A stretch of 20,009 nt of DNA from contig CAAFLE010000056.1 in assembly GCA_900763675.1 (NCBI GenBank), positions 1 through 20,009 of the forward strand, given 5' to 3'. This document shows positions 1 through 7,288 of the stretch, piece after piece. Positions within the stretch are counted from its first letter, which is position 1, and each line of letters opens with the position of its first letter. The notes beneath the pieces are model-generated. The model made no database searches. It had not been told where the DNA came from and worked only from the letters and a program-made list of their open reading frames with translations. The position numbers and the translations under genes are program-made. The stretch is from an uncultured Oscillospiraceae bacterium (lineage in GTDB: Bacteria > Bacillota > Clostridia > Oscillospirales > Oscillospiraceae).

Positions 1-25
1 AAAAATTTACAAATGTTAATGCGGG

Positions 26-62
26 GAGAGGAAGGCCATTAGTGAAAAGACAAGGCGGAGTA
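26..62 (-). repeat. Fragment of repeat family A linker
   Basis: The stretch contains a GCCATTAGTGAAAAGACA core that resembles the linker of the A repeats, for example GTGCCATTAGGGAAAAGACA near 6034-6053. It lies just downstream of the last leftward phage gene in the window. Only part of a unit is present and the rest may lie beyond the window edge. Confidence 0.45.
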
Positions 63-70
63 AAGACCTA

Positions 71-769
71 TTACATCATCGCGTCGAGGTTTCTGCCCGG
101 GGAGGCGAGACGCGTCGATTTCGGGACGGGATAGCGCTTCTGCTTCTTTGTCTTCTTCGTGCCCGAACTCGTGCCGCTGCGGTAGGTATACGAATTCGAC
201 GTGCCGATCTTGTTCCGGCGGCGGTACTCCGCAAGCAGCGCCGCCGCCTGCTCGCCCGTCATGCCGCTGTCCGACAGCTCCGTCTCGTTCGGGTTATAGC
301 CGCTGTTGTAGATGAGCTTATAGAGCCGGTCGTAATTCCCGCGGCGCGCGGTCTCGGCGCTCTTCTGCGCGGCGGCTTCGCGCTCCGCCGCCTCCCGCTC
401 GCTCTCGCGCCTGACCTCCGAGCGCTCCGACGCCAGCTCCCACGCCGTTTTCAGCGCGTCGCCCTCCGCGTTGTAGCGCTGCCACGCCATGCCGTACAGC
501 TCCGGCAGCGCCTCGCCGAGGCTCTGGAGGTAGCTGTCGTACTGCTGCCGGCCGACGCTCTGCGCGTAGCTGCTGCCGTAGCCGCCGGTCAGGGCGGCGG
601 CCTGACCCATCGTGTCGCGCATGGCGAGGCGGCCGCGGCGCTGGTAGCTCTGGGCGTAGGAATTGTAGACGGGGTCGGACGCGGGGTCGTAGCTGAACGC
701 AGGGCGGCCGGTGATGGCAGCATACAGGCGCTCAAGCTCCGCGTCCGGATCATATAGAATGGTTGACAT
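71..769 (-). CDS. Phage structural protein of unknown function, 232 aa
   Basis: This is the last visible gene of the leftward phage late operon, starting 24 bases after the tail fibre gene stops. The ATG at 769 is preceded by AAAGGAG at good spacing. The N-terminal third is rich in Gly, Ser, Tyr and Gln and holds a GQAAALTGGYGSSYAQ segment, a type I recall from uncharacterised structural proteins of gut phages. Residues about 95-145 are charged and Ala/Glu/Arg-rich and probably form a long helix or coiled coil. The C-terminus is basic (KKTKKQKR), which could bind DNA. There is no signal peptide or membrane segment. By position it could be a tail, injected internal or assembly protein. The function is not recognised; the phage assignment comes mainly from position. 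Confidence 0.72.
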   Translation of the reverse strand: MSTILYDPDAELERLYAAITGRPAFSYDPASDPVYNSYAQSYQRRGRLAMRDTMGQAAALTGGYGSSYAQSVGRQQYDSYLQSLGEALPELYGMAWQRYNAEGDALKTAWELASERSEVRRESEREAAEREAAAQKSAETARRGNYDRLYKLIYNSGYNPNETELSDSGMTGEQAAALLAEYRRRNKIGTSNSYTYRSGTSSGTKKTKKQKRYPVPKSTRLASPGRNLDAMM

Positions 770-793
770 AATATTCTCCTTTCATATTGGGCT

Positions 794-2407
794 TCAGGTT
801 TCCCGCTTCCATGCGGCGGGGAGGGCGGAATTCACGCGGCTCCAGGTGCCGAATCCGAGGAGCGAGGCGGGGTTCGTCGCCTCCGGCGTCCAGAACACCG
901 CGCCCACAGGCCACGCCTGCTCCGCCGCGCTCCGTCCGCCGATCAGCACCCGCCAGCCGTCCGGCAGCTCCAGCGCGCTCCCCTCCTGCGGCGACATCCC
1001 GAAGCCCACGCCGAGGCCGTCCGGCCGCAGCTTCATCGCCCAGCGCCGCCCCGCCAGACTCTCCGTGCGCAGCGCGCTCTGGCCGAAGCCGTCAGTCGCC
1101 GTGATGCGCAGCTCCAGCGTTTTATCCGGATCGAGCGCGCCGCCCAGCAGCTTCGCCGTGTCCGGCGTCAGCGCAGTCTCCGCGCCGTAGCTGCCGCCGC
1201 GATACCGCCACGCCGCGCTCAGGCTCACCGCGTTCGCCCCGCCGAGCGCCGAATACACCACCGACGCGCTCAGCTTTACGTACTTTCCGCTCTCGTCGGC
1301 AGCACCCGCCGAATCGCAGCGCTGCGCCGTGACCGCGGTGATGGACGGGGGCGCGTAGCTCTGCGCGGTGACGGTCCGGCTCAAGGCCGCGCAGCGGCCG
1401 CGGGTGTCGGTCAGCACGATGTCGAATTTTGTCGAATTCGCGGTCAGCACGGGGCTGAGATATTCATACGCCGGAGCGGCGAGCGCCGTGCCGTTGACCG
1501 TGACCGAGGCCGCGGACGCGCCCGGGGCGTCGGAAAAGTCGAACTTTGTCGAATCCAGCCTGAACCGGACGCGGCTCTGCCCCGTCGCGGCGGCAGCGAC
1601 TGTGCCGGAGTTCACGATGCTGCTCGTGACGGCGGCGGCAGGCAGCTTCGGCGCCATGCCCGCGTCGGCAGTGACGCTGACGGCGGCCTCGGCGGGCGCG
1701 CCGTAGGGCATGGTGCAGGCGGCGTCGGAATACGCCTGCAGCCGCGCGGTCAGGGCGAGGGCGGTTCGGGTCGGGTAGGCCGCGAAGATCGCGCGCGGGA
1801 CGGTCAGGCTCACGGAACCGGTGAACGGCCCGGAGGTCAGGCGCGCCGTCTCGCCGTCGCAGAGCGTGAGGCGGTGAGTCATGGCGGCGGTGGCGGTGCC
1901 GGCCGATGCGCTCAGCGTGCCGAGCGTCTCGACCGCCGAGTCGATCGACGCGAACGACGCCGCGCCCGCCTCGCAGGTGACGGTGAAGCTGCCGAGGTTT
2001 GCGAAGCTCCAGAGGCAGTGGGCGTATTCGGCGGGGAAGAACCAGAGGTAGAACGCCGCGCCCGGGGCGATGTTGACCTCGCAGGAGCCGGAGACGGTGT
2101 AGCTTTTGCCGTTGCCCGCGACGGGGGCGGCGTGGCCCTCGAAGCCGCCGGCCTCCACGGCGTTGCGGTGGGAGGCGTCGGAGGTGGTGACGGCGAAGCG
2201 GATGCCGTTGAAGTTGTTGTACTGGTAGGCGCGGGCGACGTTTGCGACTGAGAAGCTGAGGGCGGACACGCCCTGCGCGGGGGCGGTGAAGGCGTAGCGC
2301 ACGACGCGGCTGAGTTTGGGGGTGATCTCGTAGCCGGCGTAGGCGGTCGAGGTGTCGACGCCGCCGCGGTACGCCGCGCGCGAGGTCGAGGTCAGGGTGT
2401 ATGACAT
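794..2407 (-). CDS. Phage minor structural / tail fibre protein, DUF859-like with a Gp10-type C-terminal segment
   Basis: The product has 537 residues and probably forms an external tail or baseplate fibre that contacts the host surface. I chose the ATG at 2407, reading MSYTLTSTSR, because AAAGGAG precedes it; an in-frame extension to 2503 has no such site and is repeat-like DNA. The N-terminal half is a series of Ser/Thr/Ala-rich beta segments. Around residues 355-390 the pattern of an Arg/Ser-rich strand, YAPPSITAVTAQRC and a Gly-rich strand resembles the repeated domains of DUF859 phage minor structural proteins. Near the end, LGVGFGMSPQEGSALEL is another DUF859-like feature. The last 40 residues (WPVGAVFWTPEATNPASLLG then FGTW) resemble the start of the Gp10 C-terminal or collar-like domain. 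That domain usually continues further, so the gene may be 3'-truncated or carry a short variant. Confidence 0.8.
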   Translation of the reverse strand: MSYTLTSTSRAAYRGGVDTSTAYAGYEITPKLSRVVRYAFTAPAQGVSALSFSVANVARAYQYNNFNGIRFAVTTSDASHRNAVEAGGFEGHAAPVAGNGKSYTVSGSCEVNIAPGAAFYLWFFPAEYAHCLWSFANLGSFTVTCEAGAASFASIDSAVETLGTLSASAGTATAAMTHRLTLCDGETARLTSGPFTGSVSLTVPRAIFAAYPTRTALALTARLQAYSDAACTMPYGAPAEAAVSVTADAGMAPKLPAAAVTSSIVNSGTVAAAATGQSRVRFRLDSTKFDFSDAPGASAASVTVNGTALAAPAYEYLSPVLTANSTKFDIVLTDTRGRCAALSRTVTAQSYAPPSITAVTAQRCDSAGAADESGKYVKLSASVVYSALGGANAVSLSAAWRYRGGSYGAETALTPDTAKLLGGALDPDKTLELRITATDGFGQSALRTESLAGRRWAMKLRPDGLGVGFGMSPQEGSALELPDGWRVLIGGRSAAEQAWPVGAVFWTPEATNPASLLGFGTWSRVNSALPAAWKRET

Positions 2408-2532
2408 GGGTGTCTCCTTTCGTGGTTGGGTTGGGGGTGAGGGGGAGGGGCGCCGCTCCGCAGCAAAGATTCGGGACTGGCGCGACGGGGCAGCGAGCAG
2501 CAAAGATTTAGCATTCCATTTATTTTTCCCCC

Positions 2533-3312
2533 CTACGCATCGGCTCTTATTCCAAACCCGCCGGCGGTGCTGACGACCCAGGAGTCGCCGAGGCGGAGCG
2601 ATTGCTCCACCTGCAGCGCCGCGACGTGCAGCGTGCCGTCCACGCTGTCAAACCACCCGCGCCGCGCCCCGTTTATCCAGAACTGCCAGCCAGTCGACGT
2701 GTACATGCCCAGCGTCTGCCCCGGCGACAGCTCGTAGTACGTCTCGCCCTCGTGGCTGCTGCTCGCTCCCGTGAAGCTCAGCCGCTGCGAGATCGCGATG
2801 CCCAGCACCTGCTCCCCTGTCTCCGGATCCGTGATGAGCCCGCGGCGTATCTGCCCCGACAGGCTCCGCAGATGCTCCTCGATGCGCCCCGCGCGCTCGT
2901 CCGACGCCGTCAGCCGCGCGTCATAATCGTAGTCCTCGACCACGCCGCGCGCCGTCGCCTCCATCCCCGCCGTCACGCGCTCCTCAAACTCCCCCAGCTC
3001 CGAGCGCGCGACATAGTCCGCGCGGAGCTGCCGGTTTATCGCGTCAACGTGCGAATAAATTTCGCCCGCGGTCTTCTCGATCAGTGCGCGCAGGCGCGGA
3101 TAATTGCTTGGTGTTACCTGCCCGCTGCCGGTGGGATTCGAATCCACCGCGCGAGCGGCGGCGAGCTGCGGGCCTACCGCGCCGGTCTGCGCGGCGGCGG
3201 GCTGGGTCGTCTCGGTCGGAAGTGTCTGTGAAAGGCGGACAAGATAATCGCGCAGCGCGCGCAGCTGCGACTCCGCAGAGCCGCTCAGAATCGGCGGCAG
3301 CTCGTACATCAC
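2533..3312 (-). CDS. Phage tail / minor structural protein, 259 aa
   Basis: The gene overlaps the end of the nozzle-like gene by four bases (GTGA). Its start is GTG at 3312 with an ATG directly behind it, and GGGAG lies upstream, so translational coupling is likely. Residues 1-60 are variable and Ala/Gln-rich. Residues about 60-160 are charged and helical, probably a trimeric coiled-coil shaft. Residues 165-259 are beta-rich, with GLITDPETGEQVLGIAISQ, SPGQTLGMYTSTGWQFWING and a final Gly-rich strand. That architecture is common in tail appendage proteins acting between a nozzle and a receptor-binding fibre, the job suggested by its neighbours. No enzymatic motif is visible. The gap after its stop (2408-2532) contains a duplicated 12-mer, GCAGCAAAGATT, at 2460 and 2497. 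Confidence 0.75.
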   Translation of the reverse strand: MMYELPPILSGSAESQLRALRDYLVRLSQTLPTETTQPAAAQTGAVGPQLAAARAVDSNPTGSGQVTPSNYPRLRALIEKTAGEIYSHVDAINRQLRADYVARSELGEFEERVTAGMEATARGVVEDYDYDARLTASDERAGRIEEHLRSLSGQIRRGLITDPETGEQVLGIAISQRLSFTGASSSHEGETYYELSPGQTLGMYTSTGWQFWINGARRGWFDSVDGTLHVAALQVEQSLRLGDSWVVSTAGGFGIRADA

Positions 3313-5081
3313 AGCTCACTCCCCGTCTCAAGATACCGGTGCAGCGCGTGCAGGCGCACGTCGCCGCTGCCGGAGATGCGCAGGCGCAGATGGTCGCAGC
3401 GGAGCGGCAGGAGCGGCAGCTCCATCGCGCGCGGGCGCTCCGTGCCGGTGTTCGAGAGCTGCCCCGCCGTCTCCCATTCGCCCGAGGAATCATACTCGAT
3501 CTCGGCCTTGACGCTGCTGCCCGCGCCCATCGTCAGGCGCAGGCTCAGGCGGTGCAGGTACTTATGCTCCGGCTGCAAAAAGTACATTATTCCGGTCTCT
3601 GCGCTCCAATTCACGCCCGTTTCCGGCGTTCCGATGCTGCCGGTGAGGGCGATGAGGCGGCCGTCGGAATCGAGGCAGAACAGCTCGCCGTCTACGGCGG
3701 CGAAGGAAACTGCGTGCAGCGAGTCCTCGCGCAGCCAGATGCCGAGCAGGCTGTCGTACACGTACAGCCCCCACTCGCCAGCGGAATTTTTCATCGAAAT
3801 ATAATATTTCCCGCCCAGCGCGCCCGCGGCGGCGTCGGTATATTGCTCCGCGCCCAGCGCCTCGCTGACCGATTCCGGAAAGCCGCCCTGCCACACGCAG
3901 ACGTCCGCGCGGGACTTGTAAAACAGGCTGTCGCCGACGAGGACGACGCTCTCTGCGCTCCCTTTCTGGACGCCGCGGCAGGGCGTTTCGCCTATAGAAT
4001 GTGCGCCGGTTGCGGACACCGTGACGCGGTGGATGCAGTTTTCCTTGAAGAAAACCGGCTGGCCGAGGTAGCCCGCCGCGCCGGTGAACGCGCCGTCGGA
4101 GCCGACCGACGCGCGCCAGCTGTCAGTGCTCAGGCCGAGGTACTGGCTCCAGTTTTTGAAGTCGCCGAGGGCGCAGCAGTAAATTTCGTTGAGGTTCTGC
4201 GCGCCGTCGTTGCCGTAGCGGCAGCCCCAGAGGCGGTTGCGGCACTGGCAGACGTAGTCCATGTCGGGCACGCGGCGCGCGACGCTGACGGTGACGCCCT
4301 CGTAGTCCGCGCTCGCGGGGCAGACGCCGGACAGGACGAGGTAGTCGCGCTCCGGCGCGCTGCCGGATGCGCCGCCGAGGGCGTAGATGAGCTTTTCGCC
4401 GTTGAGCTCGTCGAGCGGCAGGCCGGCAACGCTCACGCCGTCGTACTGCGCGAAGAGCGCCGGAACGCTGCCCTGGCTCGTCAGCGTGACACGGGTGCAG
4501 GGCGTGGCGACCTCGGCCCAGGTGTCGAGCGCGGCGCTGTACTGGCGCAGGACGGGTGCCGCGCCGCTGCCGGTGTCAAGCCAGAGGGCGTCGTTTTCGG
4601 GGTTCTCGGGGGCTGAGTCGGAGGAGGTCGGCTCGGTGGAATAGAGACTGCCGTCGTAGCGGCAGGGCGCGAGGCTCACCGTGCCGGTCAGGACAAATTC
4701 AGCGTCCATGCTGCCGTAATCCGAGGAATCGGCGGTATTATAGAACTTTTTGTCAGGGAACACGCAGATGTACGCGCCCATGCCGACGAGCTGCTTTTTG
4801 CCCGCGGTAAGGCCGGTCAAGGGCGTGGGCGCGCCGGCGAAGTAGAGCGTGCCGTCCGCGACATAGCCGAGGGCGTCCTTCTCGATAAGCCCGCCGGGGT
4901 CGGTGAGCGCGGCGGCGACGGCGCGCGGGCGGCGCGGGGCGAGGAGGGGGTAGCGGTCGGTGCTGAGGTTTTCGGTGCGGACGAATTCGCCGTCCGCGGG
5001 GCGGCCGGACAGGCGCAGTCCGGCGAAAATCGTGGTGCTGTCCCGCGTCACGGCGGGCGCGGGCAGTTCTGGGATGAGCAT
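3309..5081 (-). CDS. Phage tail nozzle-like (beta-propeller) protein, 590 aa
   Basis: The ATG at 5081 (MLIPELPAPA) follows AAAGGAGACCCAAC; a longer frame to 5120 lacks support. The protein is beta-rich throughout and has repeated short strand-turn units, for example GDSLFYKSRADVCVWQGG, KYYISMKNSAGEWGLYVYD and DGELFCLDSDGRLIAL, that fit propeller blades. The middle segment CRNRLWGCRYG, then NEIYCCALGDFKNW and later FFKENCIHRV, follows the pattern of tail tube/nozzle proteins of short-tailed phages such as P22 gp10 and T7 gp12, in which an R-W-G turn is followed by a 'gDf-nW' strand. In those phages the protein closes the portal channel and forms the distal tube. The downstream genes fit appendages. 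The assignment to this fold rests on motif patterns only; a generic tail-tip or receptor-binding protein remains possible. Confidence 0.72.
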   Translation of the reverse strand: MLIPELPAPAVTRDSTTIFAGLRLSGRPADGEFVRTENLSTDRYPLLAPRRPRAVAAALTDPGGLIEKDALGYVADGTLYFAGAPTPLTGLTAGKKQLVGMGAYICVFPDKKFYNTADSSDYGSMDAEFVLTGTVSLAPCRYDGSLYSTEPTSSDSAPENPENDALWLDTGSGAAPVLRQYSAALDTWAEVATPCTRVTLTSQGSVPALFAQYDGVSVAGLPLDELNGEKLIYALGGASGSAPERDYLVLSGVCPASADYEGVTVSVARRVPDMDYVCQCRNRLWGCRYGNDGAQNLNEIYCCALGDFKNWSQYLGLSTDSWRASVGSDGAFTGAAGYLGQPVFFKENCIHRVTVSATGAHSIGETPCRGVQKGSAESVVLVGDSLFYKSRADVCVWQGGFPESVSEALGAEQYTDAAAGALGGKYYISMKNSAGEWGLYVYDSLLGIWLREDSLHAVSFAAVDGELFCLDSDGRLIALTGSIGTPETGVNWSAETGIMYFLQPEHKYLHRLSLRLTMGAGSSVKAEIEYDSSGEWETAGQLSNTGTERPRAMELPLLPLRCDHLRLRISGSGDVRLHALHRYLETGSEL

Positions 5082-5120
5082 GTTGGGTCTCCTTTCGTGG
5101 TGGGATTGGGGGAGGTGCAT

Positions 5121-5281
5121 CTTTTCTTTTGAACTCTGCTCAAGTCGTTACTCTGGCGACCCCTCAGTCGCTTCGCGACAGCGTCTCGCTGCGGCTCGGT
5201 CACGGCGCGGCTCTGACATGCCACCGGCATGTCATTCACTACCGCGCCGCCGCTTCGCTACCTGATAGGGGCGCCAAGAAC
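5121..5281 (+). repeat. Family A repeat with a B element nested in it
   Basis: The A signature CTGGCGACCCCTCAGTCGCT starts near 5152 and its closing arm TAGGGGCGCCAAGAA ends near 5281. A 79 bp B element (5184-5262) lies between the arms, as though inserted into or recombined with an A unit. It fills the gap between the nozzle-like gene and the adaptor-position gene. Confidence 0.8.
5184..5262 (+). repeat. Repeat family B, copy 1 (79 bp)
   Basis: It is identical to 16007-16085 except for one base (CTTCGC here, CTGCGC there). The core GACATGCC-ACC-GGCATGTC is a perfect hairpin, flanked by a second stem CGGCGCGG/CCGCGCCG, so the whole unit can fold as a long, REP-like stem-loop. One copy is inside the phage operon and the other is near host clpB. 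Confidence 0.9.
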
Positions 5282-5293
5282 GCCCTCTGCATA

Positions 5294-5662
5294 TCAGATC
5301 TTCATCAGCCGCACGCCGAGGGGCGCGTGGCTGCGATTATACCAGTCCGCGTACTGCCGCCACGCCGCCGCCAGCTGCGTCGCCGACTGCGTGTACCGCG
5401 TGATCTCCGCGTTCAGCAGGTCCATCTGCGAAAATATGTACGCCGTGTACAGCTCCTCCGCGTACGGAAACGGCACCAGCAGCTCCGTCGCCGCCGTGTA
5501 GGCCGTGCCGCTCGCCGCGTCCGGCGCGATCTCCGCGTGCGTGCCGATCACCTCCGACAGCACCTGCCCGTCCAGCCGCTCCAGCCAGCGCAGCTTGTCC
5601 GCGGTCGTGTACTGATTCGGGCGCAGCCGGTCGGCCAGCGCGATCATCTCCCCCGCCGTCAT
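5294..5662 (-). CDS. Phage head-tail adaptor/connector candidate, 122 aa
   Basis: A small, mostly helical protein that starts at an ATGA overlap with the 77-residue gene and is probably translated by coupling. It opens with TAGEMIALADRLRPNQYTTADKLRWLERLDGQV-type helices and has a middle VPFPYAEELYTAYIFSQMDLLNAEITRYTQSA region. Short helical proteins of this form, encoded between capsid and tail genes, are usually ring-forming adaptors or connectors beneath the portal. Nothing suggests an enzyme. The role comes from size, helical character and position between the capsid and nozzle-like genes; I cannot assign it to a numbered family. Confidence 0.7.
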   Translation of the reverse strand: MTAGEMIALADRLRPNQYTTADKLRWLERLDGQVLSEVIGTHAEIAPDAASGTAYTAATELLVPFPYAEELYTAYIFSQMDLLNAEITRYTQSATQLAAAWRQYADWYNRSHAPLGVRLMKI

Positions 5663-5892
5663 GGGCGCTTCAGCAGCGCGTCCACGGTCTCGTACAGACT
5701 CTCGCGGGCGCGTTCGGCGCGGGCGATCTCGTCCGCCACGGCCTTCGGCACGCGGCTCTTCTTGCCGCGCGGCAGCAGGTAGTTCACGCCGTTGACGGCG
5801 ACGAACAGGTTCGGATCCTCGCGGTCTCCGCCGCGCGGGATGTTGACCTCGACGCGGTCATCGGCGGTCTTGGTGGTTTTTGTGGTTGACAT
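5659..5892 (-). CDS. Small phage structural protein, 77 aa
   Basis: The ATG at 5892 is preceded by AGGAGAAACATT. The product is charged, with a basic/Thr-rich N-terminus, a central VAVNGVNYLLPRGKKSRVP segment and a C-terminal helix (ADEIARAERARESL). I have seen the pattern V-VNG-x(3)-L-PRG-x(3)-VP in short proteins next to capsid genes in many Firmicutes phages; its role is unknown. It sits immediately after the major capsid gene, so head decoration, completion or a small connector are all possible. The upstream gap carries a family A repeat and one copy of a 22 bp leader motif also found before the capsid gene. Confidence 0.7.
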   Translation of the reverse strand: MSTTKTTKTADDRVEVNIPRGGDREDPNLFVAVNGVNYLLPRGKKSRVPKAVADEIARAERARESLYETVDALLKRP

Positions 5893-5918
5893 AATGTTTC
5901 TCCTTTCGGGTTGGTTGG

Positions 5919-5940
5919 GTTACGTAATATGGTTTACATA
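5919..5940 (-). promoter_or_regulatory. 22 bp leader motif, copy 2, before the 77 aa gene
   Basis: On the minus strand it reads TATGTAAACC then ATATTACGTAAC. It matches the 22-mer at 7245-7266 at 20 of 22 positions and lies 27-48 bases upstream of the start codon at 5892. Each copy contains two TAYGTAA words spaced 14 bp apart. It may be an internal phage promoter, a regulator site or an RNA processing site. Confidence 0.5.
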
Positions 5941-5966
5941 TGTGCGGAATTGTGGCATTGCACCCT

Positions 5967-6066
5967 CTTGGTGCCCCTCTTAGAGGAGCTGGCACGGCGT
6001 CAGCCGTGACTGAGGGGTCGCCAGAGTGGAGGAAGTGCCATTAGGGAAAAGACACGGCAGGGGCGC
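5967..6066 (-). repeat. Family A repeat between capsid and 77 aa genes
   Basis: The unit starts CTTGGTGCCCCTCTTAGAGG, has an internal hairpin CACGGC-GTCA-GCCGTG, then ACTGAGGGGTCGCCAGAGTGG, and ends with the linker GTGCCATTAGGGAAAAGACA. It is almost a complete unit in the orientation opposite to 14131-14222. Confidence 0.85.
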
Positions 6067-6070
6067 CCCG

Positions 6071-7225
6071 TCAATTCACCTCGTCGGTGGCGGAGAAGCT
6101 GGACACGCTCATCACGCGCAGCAGGCGCTCGGGGTACAGGATCGTCGCGCCGTTCGTCTCAAACTTATATCCAATAGTAGAGAACTGGTTCAGCGGGCCG
6201 CCGATCTCGCCCTTGTCATGGATGATCATCTCCAGCGCGCCGCCCTCCGGATCGATGATGCCGAAGGCGTCCTTGCCGAAGAAATAGGTCGCGTAGGTGC
6301 GGCCGCGCTCCTGATTCACGTAGCTGTCGTCAGCGTCCGCGGTCGCGCCCTTCACGCCCAGCACCGGCGCGAAGCTGTTCTCAATAAAGCGCACGCCGTG
6401 CAGCTCGCCGATCTCGCCGTTGAACAGCTCCTCGGGCGCGGCGTACTTATGCGCCTCGATCCAGCCCTCCCACTGGCGCAGGTCGTGCGCAACGGACGGG
6501 TGCACAACGGCGTAATAACGCCCGTTTATGCGCGGAACCCGGTTCTTTTTCATGATAGTCACAGCCTTATTGACCATGGACGGGGACATCAGGCTCCAGC
6601 CAAGGGAGTAGTCCTCGTTGTACTTGTTCTTGGCCGTGCCGCCCGCCGCCATCTCCGCGCAGCAGGTCGGGGTGCCCAGCACCTCGTTGGTGCCGAGGTC
6701 GATGTTGTCGCAGTAGAGGACGTTGGTGCCGAGCAGGAGCGCGTCGCGGATCAGCTTCTCCTGCGTCTCCGCCGCCGACGCGCCCATCTCCTCGGTCGCG
6801 CCGAGGATCACGTCGTCGTAGGCGCGCAGCTCCAGCTTGTCGGTGATGGCGGTGTAGGTGCCGTACTGGTCTACCGTGCCGGTGACGGTCGTGACGCCGA
6901 ACTTCTGGCCGGTGGGGATGACGCCCTCGGTCAGCTTCGAGGCGCGGTCGAAGCTGTTCCACTTGCGCCACTCGACCGCGCCGTGGTGGTTGGCGGGGAG
7001 GGGCTGGCGCTTGGCGAGCTGGGCGTAGACCATCTCGGCGCGCGCGTTTTCGAGCAGCTCGGTGTCGTAGAAGCTCTTGAGCTCGGGCGCGAGGGTATTT
7101 GTGGTGTCGAAGGCGCTGGTCACGCCGGTGGAGGCGTTGACGAAGCCCGCGGTGCCGTTGACGAGGCTGCCCGCGTCGGCGAAAAGCTGGAGGTCAAGGG
7201 CGGGGGTGGTGTTGATATGGGTCAT
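6071..7225 (-). CDS. Major capsid protein, N4-gp56 family
   Basis: The 384-residue product forms the icosahedral shell. The ATG at 7225 follows AAGGAGACACGCAT. Features typical of the N4-gp56 capsid family are visible: the N-terminal arm, VEWRKWNSFDRASKLTEGVIPTGQK, then TVDQYGTYTAITDKLELRAYDD, then a helix with the LIRDALLLGTNVLYCDN pattern, and a C-terminal beta region ending NGATILYPERLLRV. Residues 10-16 are LDLQLFA, a match to the cleavage motif of Prp cysteine proteases (LNLQxFA, cut between F and A). Cleavage would remove the first 15 residues. The Prp-like gene two positions upstream supports this. The capsid assignment is secure; processing is a prediction. Confidence 0.92.
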   Translation of the reverse strand: MTHINTTPALDLQLFADAGSLVNGTAGFVNASTGVTSAFDTTNTLAPELKSFYDTELLENARAEMVYAQLAKRQPLPANHHGAVEWRKWNSFDRASKLTEGVIPTGQKFGVTTVTGTVDQYGTYTAITDKLELRAYDDVILGATEEMGASAAETQEKLIRDALLLGTNVLYCDNIDLGTNEVLGTPTCCAEMAAGGTAKNKYNEDYSLGWSLMSPSMVNKAVTIMKKNRVPRINGRYYAVVHPSVAHDLRQWEGWIEAHKYAAPEELFNGEIGELHGVRFIENSFAPVLGVKGATADADDSYVNQERGRTYATYFFGKDAFGIIDPEGGALEMIIHDKGEIGGPLNQFSTIGYKFETNGATILYPERLLRVMSVSSFSATDEVN

Positions 7226-7244
7226 ATGCGTGTCTCCTTTTCAA

Positions 7245-7266
7245 GTTACATAATTTGGTTTACATA
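7245..7266 (-). promoter_or_regulatory. 22 bp leader motif, copy 1, before the capsid gene
   Basis: On the minus strand it reads TATGTAA-ACCAAAT-TATGTAA-C, two copies of TATGTAA 14 bp apart, located 20-41 bases upstream of the capsid start codon. It matches 5919-5940 at 20 of 22 positions. Two conserved copies before two adjacent head genes suggest a functional control element, type unknown. Confidence 0.5.
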
Positions 7267-7288
7267 GTTTCTATTCGGGCTTGCCGCC

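Noticed and set aside
3129..3148. GGTGGGATTCGAATCCACC-like stretch resembling a tRNA T-arm, possible attachment site
   Set aside because: It is inside the coding sequence of the 259-residue tail protein, no acceptor stem or anticodon arm surrounds it, and no second copy was found in the window. Probably a chance palindrome.
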